A stretch of DNA of 35,623 bases, taken from positions 2,083,652 through 2,119,274 of the forward strand of contig CP070707.1 of assembly GCA_020350205.1 (NCBI GenBank), written 5' to 3'. Shown here piece after piece: positions 25,732 to 34,502 of this stretch. The notes beneath the pieces were generated by a model. That model worked only from the letters and a program-made list of their open reading frames with translations. It had not been told where the DNA came from and did no database searches. Position 1 is the stretch's first letter, and each line of letters begins with the position of its first letter. Source of the stretch: a bacterium. GTDB lineage: Bacteria; Calditrichota; Calditrichia; RBG-13-44-9. Both the position numbers and the translations under genes were made by a program.

Positions 25732-26916
25732 GGGATAGACTTTCAGGGCTTCGCGAAGGATTTCCATCGATCGCCTCATCGATTCAACATTCAAAACAAA
25801 TGCAATCCTGACTTCATCAACACCCTTTCCGGGCGTGGCATAGAAACCGTTTGCCGGAGCCAGCATAATGGTTTCCTGCTGAAAATGAAAGTCATTCAGT
25901 AACCAGGTTGAAAATAAATCTGCATCATCCACCGGAAGTTTGACGATGGTATAAAAGGCCCCCTGCGGTTTCAGGGCAACCACTCCCGGGATCTTTTGTA
26001 ATTCTTCAAAAACCACATCCCGCCTTTTACGGTATTCCTGAATCACCTCCTCAAAATAGGAATCAGGGGTGTGAATGGCAGCCTGGGCAGCCATCTGTTC
26101 CAGGGTCGCCGGACACAAACGAGCCTGACCCAAGCGCAGGCCGGAATCTAAAATTTGCTTGTTATGAGTGATCAGGCAACCTACCCGGGCACCACATACA
26201 CTGTAACGTTTTGAAATACTGTCCAACAGGACTGCCTGTTGTTCAATGTCCTTCAAATGCAATACGGATGTATACACCGCACCTTCATAAATAAATTCCC
26301 GGTATACTTCATCAGAGAAAAAGAAAAGATCATGTTTGATAACCAGTTTTCGCAAGGCCTCCATCTCTTCAGGAGTATAAACATATCCGGTGGGATTATT
26401 GGGTGAACAGATCATTACGGCCCGGGTTTTAGCGGTAATTTTCTTTTCTATTTCTGTAATGGGGGGTAATTTGAATCCCTCTTCCACCTGACTCGTTACA
26501 GGAACAATCCGAACGCCTGCTTCAATAGCAAAACCATTGTAATTCGTATAAAATGGTTCCGGGATAATGATTTCTTCTCCCGGATCCATCACCGTCATCA
26601 TGGCAAAAATAATGGCTTCACTCCCTCCGTGAGTAACCAATATTTCCTCACTACTGATGTGAATATCAAATTTTTTATAGTATGAAACCAGGGCATCCCG
26701 GTATTCCCACAAACCGGCCGAGTGTCCGTAAGGAAGAATTTCCAAATCGTGGTTTCTGAAGGCGTCCATGAACTCCTGGGGTGATTTAATATCAGGTTGG
26801 CCAATGTTAATATGATAGACATGTATTCCCTTTTTCTTAGCTTTTTCTGCATAAGGTACCAATTTCCGAATAGGTGATGGGGGCATAAGATGAGCACGAT
26901 CTGCTAATTTTGGCAT
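25717..26916 (-). CDS. PLP-dependent class I/II aminotransferase
   Basis: A 399-residue fold-type I aminotransferase. The N-terminus reads SPIRKLVPYAEKAKKKG, then INIGQPDIKSP. The PLP-contact motifs are SPNNPTGYVY, FFFSDEVYREF and the Schiff-base Lys236 in LDSISKRYSVCGARVGC. This places it with AspB/aromatic-type aminotransferases, but the amino acid is not determined. An AAGGAG ribosome site lies 6 bases before the ATG, and it follows ilvE by about 30 bases on the same strand, so both are read from the promoter in front of ilvE. Confidence 0.9.
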   Translation of the reverse strand: MPKLADRAHLMPPSPIRKLVPYAEKAKKKGIHVYHINIGQPDIKSPQEFMDAFRNHDLEILPYGHSAGLWEYRDALVSYYKKFDIHISSEEILVTHGGSEAIIFAMMTVMDPGEEIIIPEPFYTNYNGFAIEAGVRIVPVTSQVEEGFKLPPITEIEKKITAKTRAVMICSPNNPTGYVYTPEEMEALRKLVIKHDLFFFSDEVYREFIYEGAVYTSVLHLKDIEQQAVLLDSISKRYSVCGARVGCLITHNKQILDSGLRLGQARLCPATLEQMAAQAAIHTPDSYFEEVIQEYRKRRDVVFEELQKIPGVVALKPQGAFYTIVKLPVDDADLFSTWLLNDFHFQQETIMLAPANGFYATPGKGVDEVRIAFVLNVESMRRSMEILREALKVYPGRTL

Positions 26917-26945
26917 GAATCACTCCTTAATTTGAAAAATCCGAT

Positions 26946-27953
26946 TTAAGCTAACTGCGTTTTCATTTCTTCCATGGAGTCATAAACATAAGTCAACCAA
27001 TGATTATACTTCGTTTCCTTTCCCCGCACAATAGCTTCATACGCCTCTGAAATCTGACGGGTTATGGGACCCGGTTTTCCCTGACCAATAAGATGGGTTT
27101 TCCACGCTTGCTTATTGGGTTCATTTTCTTTTTCAACCGTGACCCGGCAGATTGGGGTGATTTCAGCTGCCGTACCCGTAAAAAATACTTCATCTGAATC
27201 CAATAATTCTTCCACTGTAATCGGCCCTATTTTTACCTGATACCCCATATCTTTTCCTAGCTCCAAAGCAGTAGCACGGGTGATTCCGGGAAGAATGGAT
27301 TCGCTTTCATCATTGGTCTTCAAAGTGTTTTTATGAATCACAATAATGTTTTCTCCGGGACCTTCGGCAATTCTTCCCTCCATGTTGAGGAATATTGCCT
27401 CATCATATCCCTGTGACCGGGCATAACTACCCGCAATATTGGATTGGGCATACATACCTCCGATTTTTGCCCGCATATCCATTTGGCTCGGATGAATGCG
27501 GCGACGATTCAAAAGCAGGGTATGAACACCTTTTTCGAGACTCTCCTCGCCAAGATAGGCTCCCCAAGACCAACACGCCACGGTGAGCTCAACCGGACAG
27601 ACTTTTGGAACTAGCCCCAGATTACCATACCCAAAAAAAAGATTCGGGCGAATATATGCCGAACGTAATTTATTTGCTTTCATTACCTGTTTTATTATAT
27701 CTGTAATTTCTGCATCACGGAAAGGGACTTTCATATTTATGGTCCGGGCAGAGAGATAAAATCTCTCGATATGATCCTGTAAGCGGAAAATGGCAGGGCC
27801 CCGGTCAGTGTCATAGGCGCGAATACCTTCAAACACTGAGCTTCCATAATGGACGGCATGACTCATAGCATGAACATGCACGGAATCCCAATCATAAATC
27901 TTGCCCATATGCCAAAATTTCTTTGCTCCCGGGAAAAACTTTGTATCAAACAT
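26946..27953 (-). CDS. ilvE: Branched-chain amino acid aminotransferase
   Basis: A 335-residue fold-type IV aminotransferase that interconverts Val, Leu and Ile with their 2-oxo acids. Motifs are HYGSSVFEGIRAY near the N-terminus, the PLP Lys163 in MRAKIGGMYAQSN, EGRIAEGPGENI and FFTGTAAEITPI. The start is ATG 27953, because GGAGGA sits 5 bases before it; the in-frame ATG at 27965 has its own purine tract only 2 bases away. A strong sigma70-type promoter and a terminator hairpin lie upstream, suggesting attenuation. It is the first gene of a two-aminotransferase operon. Confidence 0.94.
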   Translation of the reverse strand: MFDTKFFPGAKKFWHMGKIYDWDSVHVHAMSHAVHYGSSVFEGIRAYDTDRGPAIFRLQDHIERFYLSARTINMKVPFRDAEITDIIKQVMKANKLRSAYIRPNLFFGYGNLGLVPKVCPVELTVACWSWGAYLGEESLEKGVHTLLLNRRRIHPSQMDMRAKIGGMYAQSNIAGSYARSQGYDEAIFLNMEGRIAEGPGENIIVIHKNTLKTNDESESILPGITRATALELGKDMGYQVKIGPITVEELLDSDEVFFTGTAAEITPICRVTVEKENEPNKQAWKTHLIGQGKPGPITRQISEAYEAIVRGKETKYNHWLTYVYDSMEEMKTQLA

Positions 27954-27989
27954 CCATTCCTCCATTCCTGATTTATATCAATCCTCTGA

Positions 27990-28016
27990 CAAAAAACCCG
28001 GTTTGATAAACCGGGT
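27990..28016 (-). terminator. Rho-independent terminator in the ilvE leader (attenuator-like)
   Basis: Read on the minus strand, ACCCGGTTT (28008-28016) and AAACCGGGT (27996-28004) form a perfect 9-bp stem with a 3-base loop, followed by six T (27990-27995 region). It lies between the putative promoter at 28087-28115 and the ilvE start, so it either attenuates ilvE or ends a short RNA. Confidence 0.85.
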
Positions 28017-28037
28017 GGCTCATGTATTTGATCTATC

Positions 28038-28061
28038 TCATTTTGATATAAAAATTTCCAT
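28038..28061 (-). other. Possible leader peptide frame before ilvE
   Basis: A 7-codon frame (MEIFISK) with two Ile codons lies between promoter and terminator. It has no ribosome binding site. Ile codons would suit attenuation by isoleucine supply, but such a short AT-rich frame is easily accidental. Confidence 0.2.
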
Positions 28062-28086
28062 TCTATTACCAGAATTGGTTGAAAAA

Positions 28087-28115
28087 ATTATACATTTCAG
28101 GCTGTGTAAAGTCAA
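28087..28115 (-). promoter_or_regulatory. Strong sigma70-type promoter for ilvE (or a leader RNA)
   Basis: On the minus strand TTGACT (28110-28115), a 17-base spacer and a full-consensus TATAAT (28087-28092). Transcription would start near 28080, giving a leader of about 125 bases to the ilvE ATG, or an RNA of about 90 bases if terminated at 27990. Confidence 0.8.
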
Positions 28116-28396
28116 GACAATAAAAAAATCAAAAATGTCATTTTAAATATATTTATGTGACTCACATCTCTTTGCAGAATTTCCAGTTGGGTTAAAAAGA
28201 ATTTACCCAGTTGTATGACCTATTTTACCTGTCATATAAAAAAATATCACTTTTGAATCATATAATTTGTTCTTAGACTATTAAGATGATAACGGTTGGA
28301 GAATAATCCGGGAGGAATTACCATTCTCTAAACGAAATAAATGGTCAAAATCGCAAAAAAGCAATGATTTTACACGATCTTATTTTCAAAAATCAA
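28116..28396. other. AT-rich divergent intergenic region
   Basis: No gene seen. It separates the divergent ilvE and pilin-like operons. A weak imperfect palindrome GGGTTAAA...TTTACCC (about 28193-28206) flanked by CAGTTG repeats is the only structure noticed; it could be an operator but there is no further support. Confidence 0.4.
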
Positions 28397-28425
28397 TTGA
28401 CATTATATGCTTATTTTATTAAACT
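28397..28425 (+). promoter_or_regulatory. Promoter of the pilin-like operon
   Basis: Consensus TTGACA (28397-28402), a 17-base spacer and TAAACT (28420-28425). The start would be near 28432, about 80 bases before the ATG. The perfect -35 box makes this more credible than other AT-rich matches nearby. Confidence 0.6.
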
Positions 28426-28510
28426 TTTTAAAATGTAGTCCAATAAATAATGCCATGTAAATCTAAAAAAATATATAACTTATAAAACATAAAAATCTCA
28501 CGGAGGCAAA

Positions 28511-30205
28511 ATGGCTGCGAAAGGTGGTAAGGGCTCCATTCTACTGGAGATCTTGATTGTTCTTATGGCCTTGTTATTAATTGCAGTAATTATTATTCCC
28601 AATCAGATTTGGGAAGAAGAGGAAACGATTACCTCCACATGTCAGCAGAACCTGAACGCACTCTATGAAGCTGAAAGGTTCTATTATCAACGCAATTCAA
28701 CCTATACCGATTCATTGGGAAAGCTTTTAACCTACGTTCAGACCGATTCGGGTTTAAATAAGCGCCAAACACTAGTTTCTTTGACCAACAGTCTGACCCA
28801 GGTACTGGATAATATCCTGAATATACCCAGTTTTCAGAATATTTCGAAAATCTCGCAAGCCGCCTTTGAAATTACCGGTGATCTGGTAGGTAATGAGCGG
28901 TATTTCAGAAAATATCCTGAAATTGATAAAACCCGGGAAGAGATTGTGAGAGAAATGACCAGACTGGATTCCAGTATTGTGTTTCCGAATTTCTCCCAGA
29001 CTAAACTTTTTGTAGATTCTTTAAGATTCCTGAAGGAATCAGTAACAGATTTTTCTCTGCAGGTCGCAACCTACAGAGCCATTAGTGCGGCTGACTCACT
29101 CTCCCTGTACTATGATAAATTGGAAAAAAACGAGTTAGTAAGAAACTGGAATGCCCAATATAGCAAAATTAACGAGTTTGTTTCAGAAATTCGGAAAACA
29201 GATATCAGCAAGGTATCCACTGTACCGGATCGCCTTAAAAAATTCATTGATCAAATCAATAAGAGTGTAGATAATTTAAATATGGCCAATACCAGCAAGG
29301 ATGCAGAGGCTTTGGGTGTCGAAAAACAAACCCTCACCGAATTGCATAAAAAATTCCTTTCCGAATTTTTCATTCTCACCAAAAGTTATAGTTTGACCAA
29401 ACTTAATGAAACCGACTCCATTCTCATCAGCTTAACACAGGAAGATTTCAATTGCCCGGACGCGAAAACAATCTATGTCTTTGATACCACCCAGAGAAGA
29501 TTGACTATCGAATGCCCAAACCTGTTAACAGAATTTCAACAGAAATTTCAACAGGATATTGGACCTATAAGGACCCTGCCCCTCTATCAGCAGGTTGATG
29601 AGATCGCAAGAATTCTGCAAAATGCAAAAAATATGCTTGACCAAAACCGGGCGGAGCTGCGCCGCTACACCGATATTTTGCTAAAAATAAAAGAGTTGCT
29701 GGTAGAAATAGACCAGATGAACAATGTTTTCCTGTACAGATATGCAAATGAGGTGAAGAATTTCATTCAGCTGGTAGACCAGGAAAACCAGCTCTCAATT
29801 CTTAAACCGGCCATCGAAGACATTTTAAATCCTCTGGATACACTTGCTACCAGAATCGAAAATCGTAATATTGCAGATTTAGAAAACCGGATGAATTATT
29901 ACAATCAAAAGCTCGCCGAAATTGATAGTGTTGTAAAGGGCATGAATTTACCCAGGCGAACCCGTGCCCAACTCACATCAAATCAAGAACCCCTGCAATC
30001 CGTATTTGATGAGCTCTCCAAAATCAAAGCAGGTTTCAATCCCCAGCAGGCCGAAGCCTTGCGTACGGCATCGAATGCTCTTGAGGAAAATTTACTGGAG
30101 GCCTTGGAAGGAGAAAGTGAACCAATTTTTGTTATTTTCAGGAAAGAACACAGGAATCACGGATATATCGCAAGTGGCGAAAAAAGCTGGGAACAAGAAG
30201 AGTGA
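28511..30205 (+). CDS. Giant pilin-like protein with long coiled-coil insertions
   Basis: A 564-residue protein with a type IV prepilin/pseudopilin N-terminus: a short basic leader ending in Gly, then SILLEILIVLMALLLIAV with Glu at position +5, as needed for prepilin peptidase and assembly. Next comes a pilin-like CQQNLNALYEAERFYYQ and YTDSLGKL. Instead of ending near 150 residues it continues with long helical, heptad-like segments; a FNCPDAKTIYVFD...LTIECPN block (about 310-340) looks like the Cys-Pro end of a GspG-type pseudopilin. More coiled coil follows to the C-terminus. GGAGG lies 4 bases before the ATG. The role is unknown; perhaps a pilus-base or secretion subunit. Confidence 0.75.
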   Translation: MAAKGGKGSILLEILIVLMALLLIAVIIIPNQIWEEEETITSTCQQNLNALYEAERFYYQRNSTYTDSLGKLLTYVQTDSGLNKRQTLVSLTNSLTQVLDNILNIPSFQNISKISQAAFEITGDLVGNERYFRKYPEIDKTREEIVREMTRLDSSIVFPNFSQTKLFVDSLRFLKESVTDFSLQVATYRAISAADSLSLYYDKLEKNELVRNWNAQYSKINEFVSEIRKTDISKVSTVPDRLKKFIDQINKSVDNLNMANTSKDAEALGVEKQTLTELHKKFLSEFFILTKSYSLTKLNETDSILISLTQEDFNCPDAKTIYVFDTTQRRLTIECPNLLTEFQQKFQQDIGPIRTLPLYQQVDEIARILQNAKNMLDQNRAELRRYTDILLKIKELLVEIDQMNNVFLYRYANEVKNFIQLVDQENQLSILKPAIEDILNPLDTLATRIENRNIADLENRMNYYNQKLAEIDSVVKGMNLPRRTRAQLTSNQEPLQSVFDELSKIKAGFNPQQAEALRTASNALEENLLEALEGESEPIFVIFRKEHRNHGYIASGEKSWEQEE

Positions 30206-30214
30206 GGCCTTAGC

Positions 30215-31141
30215 GTGGCAAAAACAGCCAGTTTATCCCTCAGAGAAGATTCTCTGATTTGGACCGAATTTATAAAAACTGGAAACAATATCCATTTAGA
30301 GCGGGCAGTCTTTGAAACACTGCCCGTCTTTATTAATCATCAAACAATCCAGCAAAAACTTACAGCAACCAAGCTCATTAACTTCCTCAAGGAAACCGTA
30401 AAGAAAAACAACCTCACTCCTAAGGATCTTCGACTCACGATTCCAGGCCGTTTTTCATTAATCAAGAAGATTGCTATTGATCCCGTAATTCCGGAGCAAA
30501 ACAGAGAGGAAGCCGTTGCGTTTGAATTTGAGAAACTATGGGAAGAATCCAATCAAAATTACCATATTTATCTTCCGGAAAATTCCACCTCAGAAAAAAT
30601 GATTACAGTAGCTATCCGTAAATCGGTTCTGAAATTCTTCAACCAGATATTTGATGAGGCTCAACTACCTGTTTCTATCATTACTTCTAGCTGCTTTACG
30701 ATTGAGGAACTTGCCACACAACTTTATCCAAATTCTAATGGTCACAACCTACTTCTTGGATGGCAACGTAGAGGATTCGACGCCATTGTAACCGAAAATC
30801 AGGCTTTCCACAGTTATGTTTTCAAAAACTACAATAACAAACTTAATCCGGTTGAGAGTGTGAGTGAATTTGATCTGGCCAACAGTTTCTCGAATCTGCT
30901 CTTTGATTTACAACACCCAAAGATTCTAAATAAACCATTGTTAGATATTCAGACAATTTATAATTACGGATATTATTTTAAACCTGAATGGCTGGATTTT
31001 ATGAGAAACAGGGTACAGGTTCCGATAAATCTTTTCAATATAGATGCCTCCAGCTTAATTACCATAACAACTAGTGAATCCGATATTCCTCCGGAGCAAA
31101 TATTTAGATATATTGAACCCATATCCAATTATTCTGAATGA
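30215..31141 (+). CDS. PilM/GspL-like protein
   Basis: A 308-residue, apparently soluble protein. The segment LTPKDLRLTIPGRFSLIKKIAID, followed by REEAVAFEFEKLW, resembles the PilM/GspL actin-like fold near its first subdomain, where pilus assembly proteins read 'hhlP...h.r.h.lP'. Other PilM-like features are weak, and the full ATP-binding motif set is not obvious, so it may be a degenerate member. The GTG start is supported by GAGG 7 bases upstream. It lies 9 bases after the pilin-like gene and 15 before the PilN/O-like gene. That arrangement matches pilM-N-O and is the main support. Confidence 0.6.
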   Translation: MAKTASLSLREDSLIWTEFIKTGNNIHLERAVFETLPVFINHQTIQQKLTATKLINFLKETVKKNNLTPKDLRLTIPGRFSLIKKIAIDPVIPEQNREEAVAFEFEKLWEESNQNYHIYLPENSTSEKMITVAIRKSVLKFFNQIFDEAQLPVSIITSSCFTIEELATQLYPNSNGHNLLLGWQRRGFDAIVTENQAFHSYVFKNYNNKLNPVESVSEFDLANSFSNLLFDLQHPKILNKPLLDIQTIYNYGYYFKPEWLDFMRNRVQVPINLFNIDASSLITITTSESDIPPEQIFRYIEPISNYSE

Positions 31142-31156
31142 CGACATTTTATTTCT

Positions 31157-32296
31157 ATGGTTAAATTAAATTATAAAACTGCAATACCCATCAAGAGTGT
31201 ACCGCCGCTAAAGGAAAAACTAAAAGCGACTCCGGAACCGGAAATGCCACCTCCGGCCGAAGAAGAGAGCTTAAAGCTCGAAGAAGCAGCCGAGGTCGTC
31301 GAAGAAACTTCGAAAGTTGAGGAAGTTGAAGAAACTTTCGAAATGGAGGAAATTGATACCTCCTCCAAGAAAACAACTGGAAAATCAAAAGAATTCAAAT
31401 TTAAAGAAGATATCTTTCAAGAATCCGGGGAAGTATTTGATGACCAGGGTAGCAGTGGATTCAAAAAGACATTCATTATTATCGTATTCGTGATTGCCAT
31501 ACTGGGAGGAGGTGGATTTTTCCTTTATAAATTTACCGGAATTTTTAACAATCTGCCCTTTATTTCTAAACCACCTACCACAACTGAAAAACCGATCGAG
31601 GTCGAATCCCCTGCCCAGGATATAAAAACACCGCCTGCTGCAACACAATCAAAACCTGCATCAACGCCTGCATCTTCTCCTATGCTTCCGATATGGCAAA
31701 AAAATATGGGAAATAATCAATTTGTAAGCTCGAATTTAGAACGGATTATGAGCCAAAAATCCAGTTTTAGTCGCTTCTCCCTGATTATTCTGACGCCCAA
31801 TGAAATCAATCTCACCATTTTATCAGATTCCCCTGATAAAATAGCCCGTTTTAAGGATGATCTAAACAAAGCTACTGGCCAGATCAATTTTCGAACGATT
31901 GACACACAGGAAAAAAATATTAATCGCAGCCGTTTGATTTTTGCAGATTTAAGTGCCCAGGTACCCGCTGGATATATTCGCCCTGCTCTGGAAACACCAC
32001 AGCGCGGTATACCGTCAGATAATCTTAAAAATGATGTCAGCAACCTTAGCCGGAAACATAAAATTAAACTGGATTATTTTAAAGCCGGCAAAAGTGTGAG
32101 CGGTGCACAATTCACACAACACTACTACTATATAAATATCAGCGGTAGCCGTGACGGTACACTGAGTTTTTTAAAAGAACTGACATCAACTTTCCCTGCA
32201 ATACAGATTAATAAAATTGCTGTGAATCCCACCAATTTAGTTACCTATTCTGATAATTCTCTGTTTATACGAATAAATTTCCTATACATGAACTAG
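31157..32296 (+). CDS. PilN/PilO-like bitopic membrane protein with acidic N-tail
   Basis: A 379-residue protein. An acidic, low-complexity cytoplasmic tail (about residues 20-90, many Glu, with Pro) precedes one membrane helix (IIIVFVIAILGGGGFFLYKF, about 107-126). A Pro/Thr/Ala-rich linker follows, then a periplasmic region. The last 70 residues, HYYYINISGSRDGTLSFLKEL, and INKIAVNP, fit the ferredoxin-like C-terminal domain of PilO/GspM ('Y..F..hL..h.r.h.h..h.h'). It would sit in the inner-membrane alignment complex with the PilM-like partner. The acidic tail is unusual for PilN or PilO and may bind the PilM-like protein. Followed after 24 bases by rsmD. Confidence 0.6.
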   Translation: MVKLNYKTAIPIKSVPPLKEKLKATPEPEMPPPAEEESLKLEEAAEVVEETSKVEEVEETFEMEEIDTSSKKTTGKSKEFKFKEDIFQESGEVFDDQGSSGFKKTFIIIVFVIAILGGGGFFLYKFTGIFNNLPFISKPPTTTEKPIEVESPAQDIKTPPAATQSKPASTPASSPMLPIWQKNMGNNQFVSSNLERIMSQKSSFSRFSLIILTPNEINLTILSDSPDKIARFKDDLNKATGQINFRTIDTQEKNINRSRLIFADLSAQVPAGYIRPALETPQRGIPSDNLKNDVSNLSRKHKIKLDYFKAGKSVSGAQFTQHYYYINISGSRDGTLSFLKELTSTFPAIQINKIAVNPTNLVTYSDNSLFIRINFLYMN

Positions 32297-32320
32297 ATTA
32301 AGATCCAACACCTGACCTTT

Positions 32321-32872
32321 ATGCGCATTATATCCGGAAAATATAAGGGAAGACATCTTTACTCCTCAAAAAATCAATCTATCCGCCCAACTACTGACCG
32401 TATTAAGGAATACATTTTCAACATCCTGGACGACTTTCCCAGGGACTCCCGGGTTTTGGATCTTTTTGCAGGATCGGGTAATCTGGGTATTGAAGCTCTG
32501 AGTCGCGGGGCTAATAATATTACTTTCGTTGATATTGCACACAGTTCAATGAAAGTTCTAAAAAAAAACCTTTTACGGATCAGGGTAGACGAAAATTATA
32601 CGCTCATTCAGAAGAATGCATTGACTTTTCTTCGGCAGAACAAAGAACCATTCGACTTGATTTTTGCAGATCCGCCCTTCAAGTGGAATCATTATATTGA
32701 ACTATTGCCATTGGCATTTTTACCCGAAAATTTAAGTAATTATGGAATTTTTGTTTTAGAAAGCGAGAAAACTCACAATATTGAATGGGATACCAATATT
32801 TATGAGGTCATCAGACAAAAAAAGTTTGACAGAAGTCTGATTACATTTTTTGGAAGAAAGGGAATTAAATGA
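32321..32872 (+). CDS. rsmD: 16S rRNA (guanine966-N2)-methyltransferase RsmD
   Basis: A 183-residue SAM-dependent RNA methyltransferase. The N-terminus MRIISGKYKGRHL and RPTTDRIKEYIFNIL are characteristic, with the SAM-binding VLDLFAGSGNLGIEALSRG and the catalytic D117-PPF motif. It methylates G966 of 16S rRNA. The stop overlaps the coaD ATG (ATGA), the common rsmD-coaD pairing. Confidence 0.95.
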   Translation: MRIISGKYKGRHLYSSKNQSIRPTTDRIKEYIFNILDDFPRDSRVLDLFAGSGNLGIEALSRGANNITFVDIAHSSMKVLKKNLLRIRVDENYTLIQKNALTFLRQNKEPFDLIFADPPFKWNHYIELLPLAFLPENLSNYGIFVLESEKTHNIEWDTNIYEVIRQKKFDRSLITFFGRKGIK

Positions 32873-33357
32873 GAACAGCAATTTATCCCGGTACTTTCGA
32901 CCCAATCACCAATGGTCATCTTGATATCATCAATCGAGCCATCAATTTATTCGATGAAATTATCATTACCATCGCAGTCAACCCGGTAAAAAAACCACTT
33001 TTCTCGCTCAATGAACGAAAGAACTTAATTAAAAATGCTCTTAGGAATCACTCCCACAAAGGACAGGTAAAAATTGAAGGATTTGACGGTCTTTTGATTC
33101 ATTTTGCCCTGGAAAAAAAAGCAACTGCCATCATCAGGGGTTTGCGGGCCGTTTCTGATTTCGAATATGAATTTCAAATGGCCTTGATGAACCGCCGTCT
33201 GGCAGAAGACATATCAACTGTGTTTATGATGCCTCACGAAAAATATACCTATCTGAATTCAACTATCGTCAAGGAAGTAGCCCGCCTGGGAGGGAAAATA
33301 TCAAACTTTGTACCTCCCGCTGTCGAAAAAGCGCTCTTAAAAAAATTTGCAAAATAA
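32869..33357 (+). CDS. coaD: Phosphopantetheine adenylyltransferase (CoaD)
   Basis: A 162-residue nucleotidyltransferase that makes dephospho-CoA from ATP and 4'-phosphopantetheine. The N-terminal YPGTFDPITNGH gives the ATP-binding TxGH (Thr14-Gly16-His17), IIRGLRAVSDFEYEFQMA follows, and the C-terminal YLNSTIVKEVARLGG corresponds to the ISSS/T motif. Length is standard. It is translationally coupled to rsmD and is the last gene of the operon starting at the pilin-like gene; a 129-base gap follows. Confidence 0.97.
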   Translation: MRTAIYPGTFDPITNGHLDIINRAINLFDEIIITIAVNPVKKPLFSLNERKNLIKNALRNHSHKGQVKIEGFDGLLIHFALEKKATAIIRGLRAVSDFEYEFQMALMNRRLAEDISTVFMMPHEKYTYLNSTIVKEVARLGGKISNFVPPAVEKALLKKFAK

Positions 33358-33486
33358 TCCCCTCTTAATCCCAAAAATATTTGCAAAAAGATCAGAACAG
33401 AAAAAAGAAAGACATTGAAAGAGTTGTAATTTTTATTAAATTTTATGCTTCAAATATGATACCTAATTTAGGGGAGCAGATCACAT

Positions 33487-34470
33487 ATGAACGTGATTGG
33501 AAAAATTAAAGATCTCGCGAGGAAAGCCCAAAAAACCATCGTTTTACCTGAAGGAAACGAAGAACGTGTCATTCAAGCTGCAAGCCGGATTAAAATTGAA
33601 AATGTCGCCGGACCTGTTTTACTGGGAAATTCAGAGCTCATCCACCAAACTGCAAAAGATAAGAATATTCAACTTGATAAAATTCCTATCATCAATCCCC
33701 CCGAACACCCGAGATTCGAGGATTTTGTTGAAGATTATTACCAACTTCGACAGCATAAAGGGATCTCAGTGGAAATCGCACGCAAGATAATGCACAATCC
33801 ACTGTTTTTTGGAGCTATGATGCTTCGGCATGATATGGCAGCGGGAGCGGTCGCAGGATCAATTAATACCACCGGGGATGTATTAAAGGCAGCTATCCAG
33901 ATAGTGGGATTAATGCCTCAGGTTGATGTGGTTTCAAGTTGTTTTCTGATGGTTCTTCCAAATGGTAAAATTCTCACCTTTGCGGATTGTGCTGTGATTC
34001 CTGATCCCACCCCGGAGCAGCTGGCAAGTATCGCTATCAGTTCAGCCTATACTCACAAAAAGTTGGTGGGAACCGATCCTAAAGTTGCCATGTTATCTTT
34101 TTCCACCAAGGGGAGTGCCAAACACACCTTAGTGGATAAGGTTGTCGAAGCGACCGAAAGAGTAAAAAAATTGGATTCAAAACTGGTCATTGATGGAGAA
34201 CTGCAGTTTGATGCGGCTTATCTGCCTGAGGTAGGTAAAAGGAAGGCACCAGATTCAGCCGTTGCAGGTCAGGCCAATGTGTTCATATTTCCAGATCTGA
34301 ACTCAGCCAACATCGGTTACAAAATGGTTCAAAGATTAGCCGGTGCTGAAGCAATCGGGCCGGTCATCCAGGGACTTTTAAAACCTTATAACGATCTTTC
34401 ACGCGGATGCAGTGTGGACGATATCGTTAATGTAACAGCAATTTGTAGCATACTCTCCGGAAATAACTAG
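33487..34470 (+). CDS. pta: Phosphate acetyltransferase
   Basis: A 327-residue single-domain phosphotransacetylase that interconverts acetyl-CoA and acetyl-phosphate. It reads IVLPEGNEERVIQAA at the start, then MMLRHDMAAGAVAGSINTTGDVLKAA, VSSCFLMVLPNG, FADCAVIPDPTPEQLA, MLSFSTKGSAKH and ANVFIFPDLNSANIGYK, all Pta/Ptb family motifs. The pattern favours Pta over the shorter phosphate butyryltransferase. No acetate kinase gene is adjacent. It is followed after 32 bases by an aminotransferase. Confidence 0.93.
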   Translation: MNVIGKIKDLARKAQKTIVLPEGNEERVIQAASRIKIENVAGPVLLGNSELIHQTAKDKNIQLDKIPIINPPEHPRFEDFVEDYYQLRQHKGISVEIARKIMHNPLFFGAMMLRHDMAAGAVAGSINTTGDVLKAAIQIVGLMPQVDVVSSCFLMVLPNGKILTFADCAVIPDPTPEQLASIAISSAYTHKKLVGTDPKVAMLSFSTKGSAKHTLVDKVVEATERVKKLDSKLVIDGELQFDAAYLPEVGKRKAPDSAVAGQANVFIFPDLNSANIGYKMVQRLAGAEAIGPVIQGLLKPYNDLSRGCSVDDIVNVTAICSILSGNN

Positions 34471-34502
34471 TATGTTAGATTTGCAGAAAGTGAATTTATA
34501 TC

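Noticed and set aside
33424-33460. Promoter for pta (TATGAT at 33455-33460)
   Set aside because: No acceptable -35 box at the right distance; the very AT-rich sequence gives several equally weak candidates.
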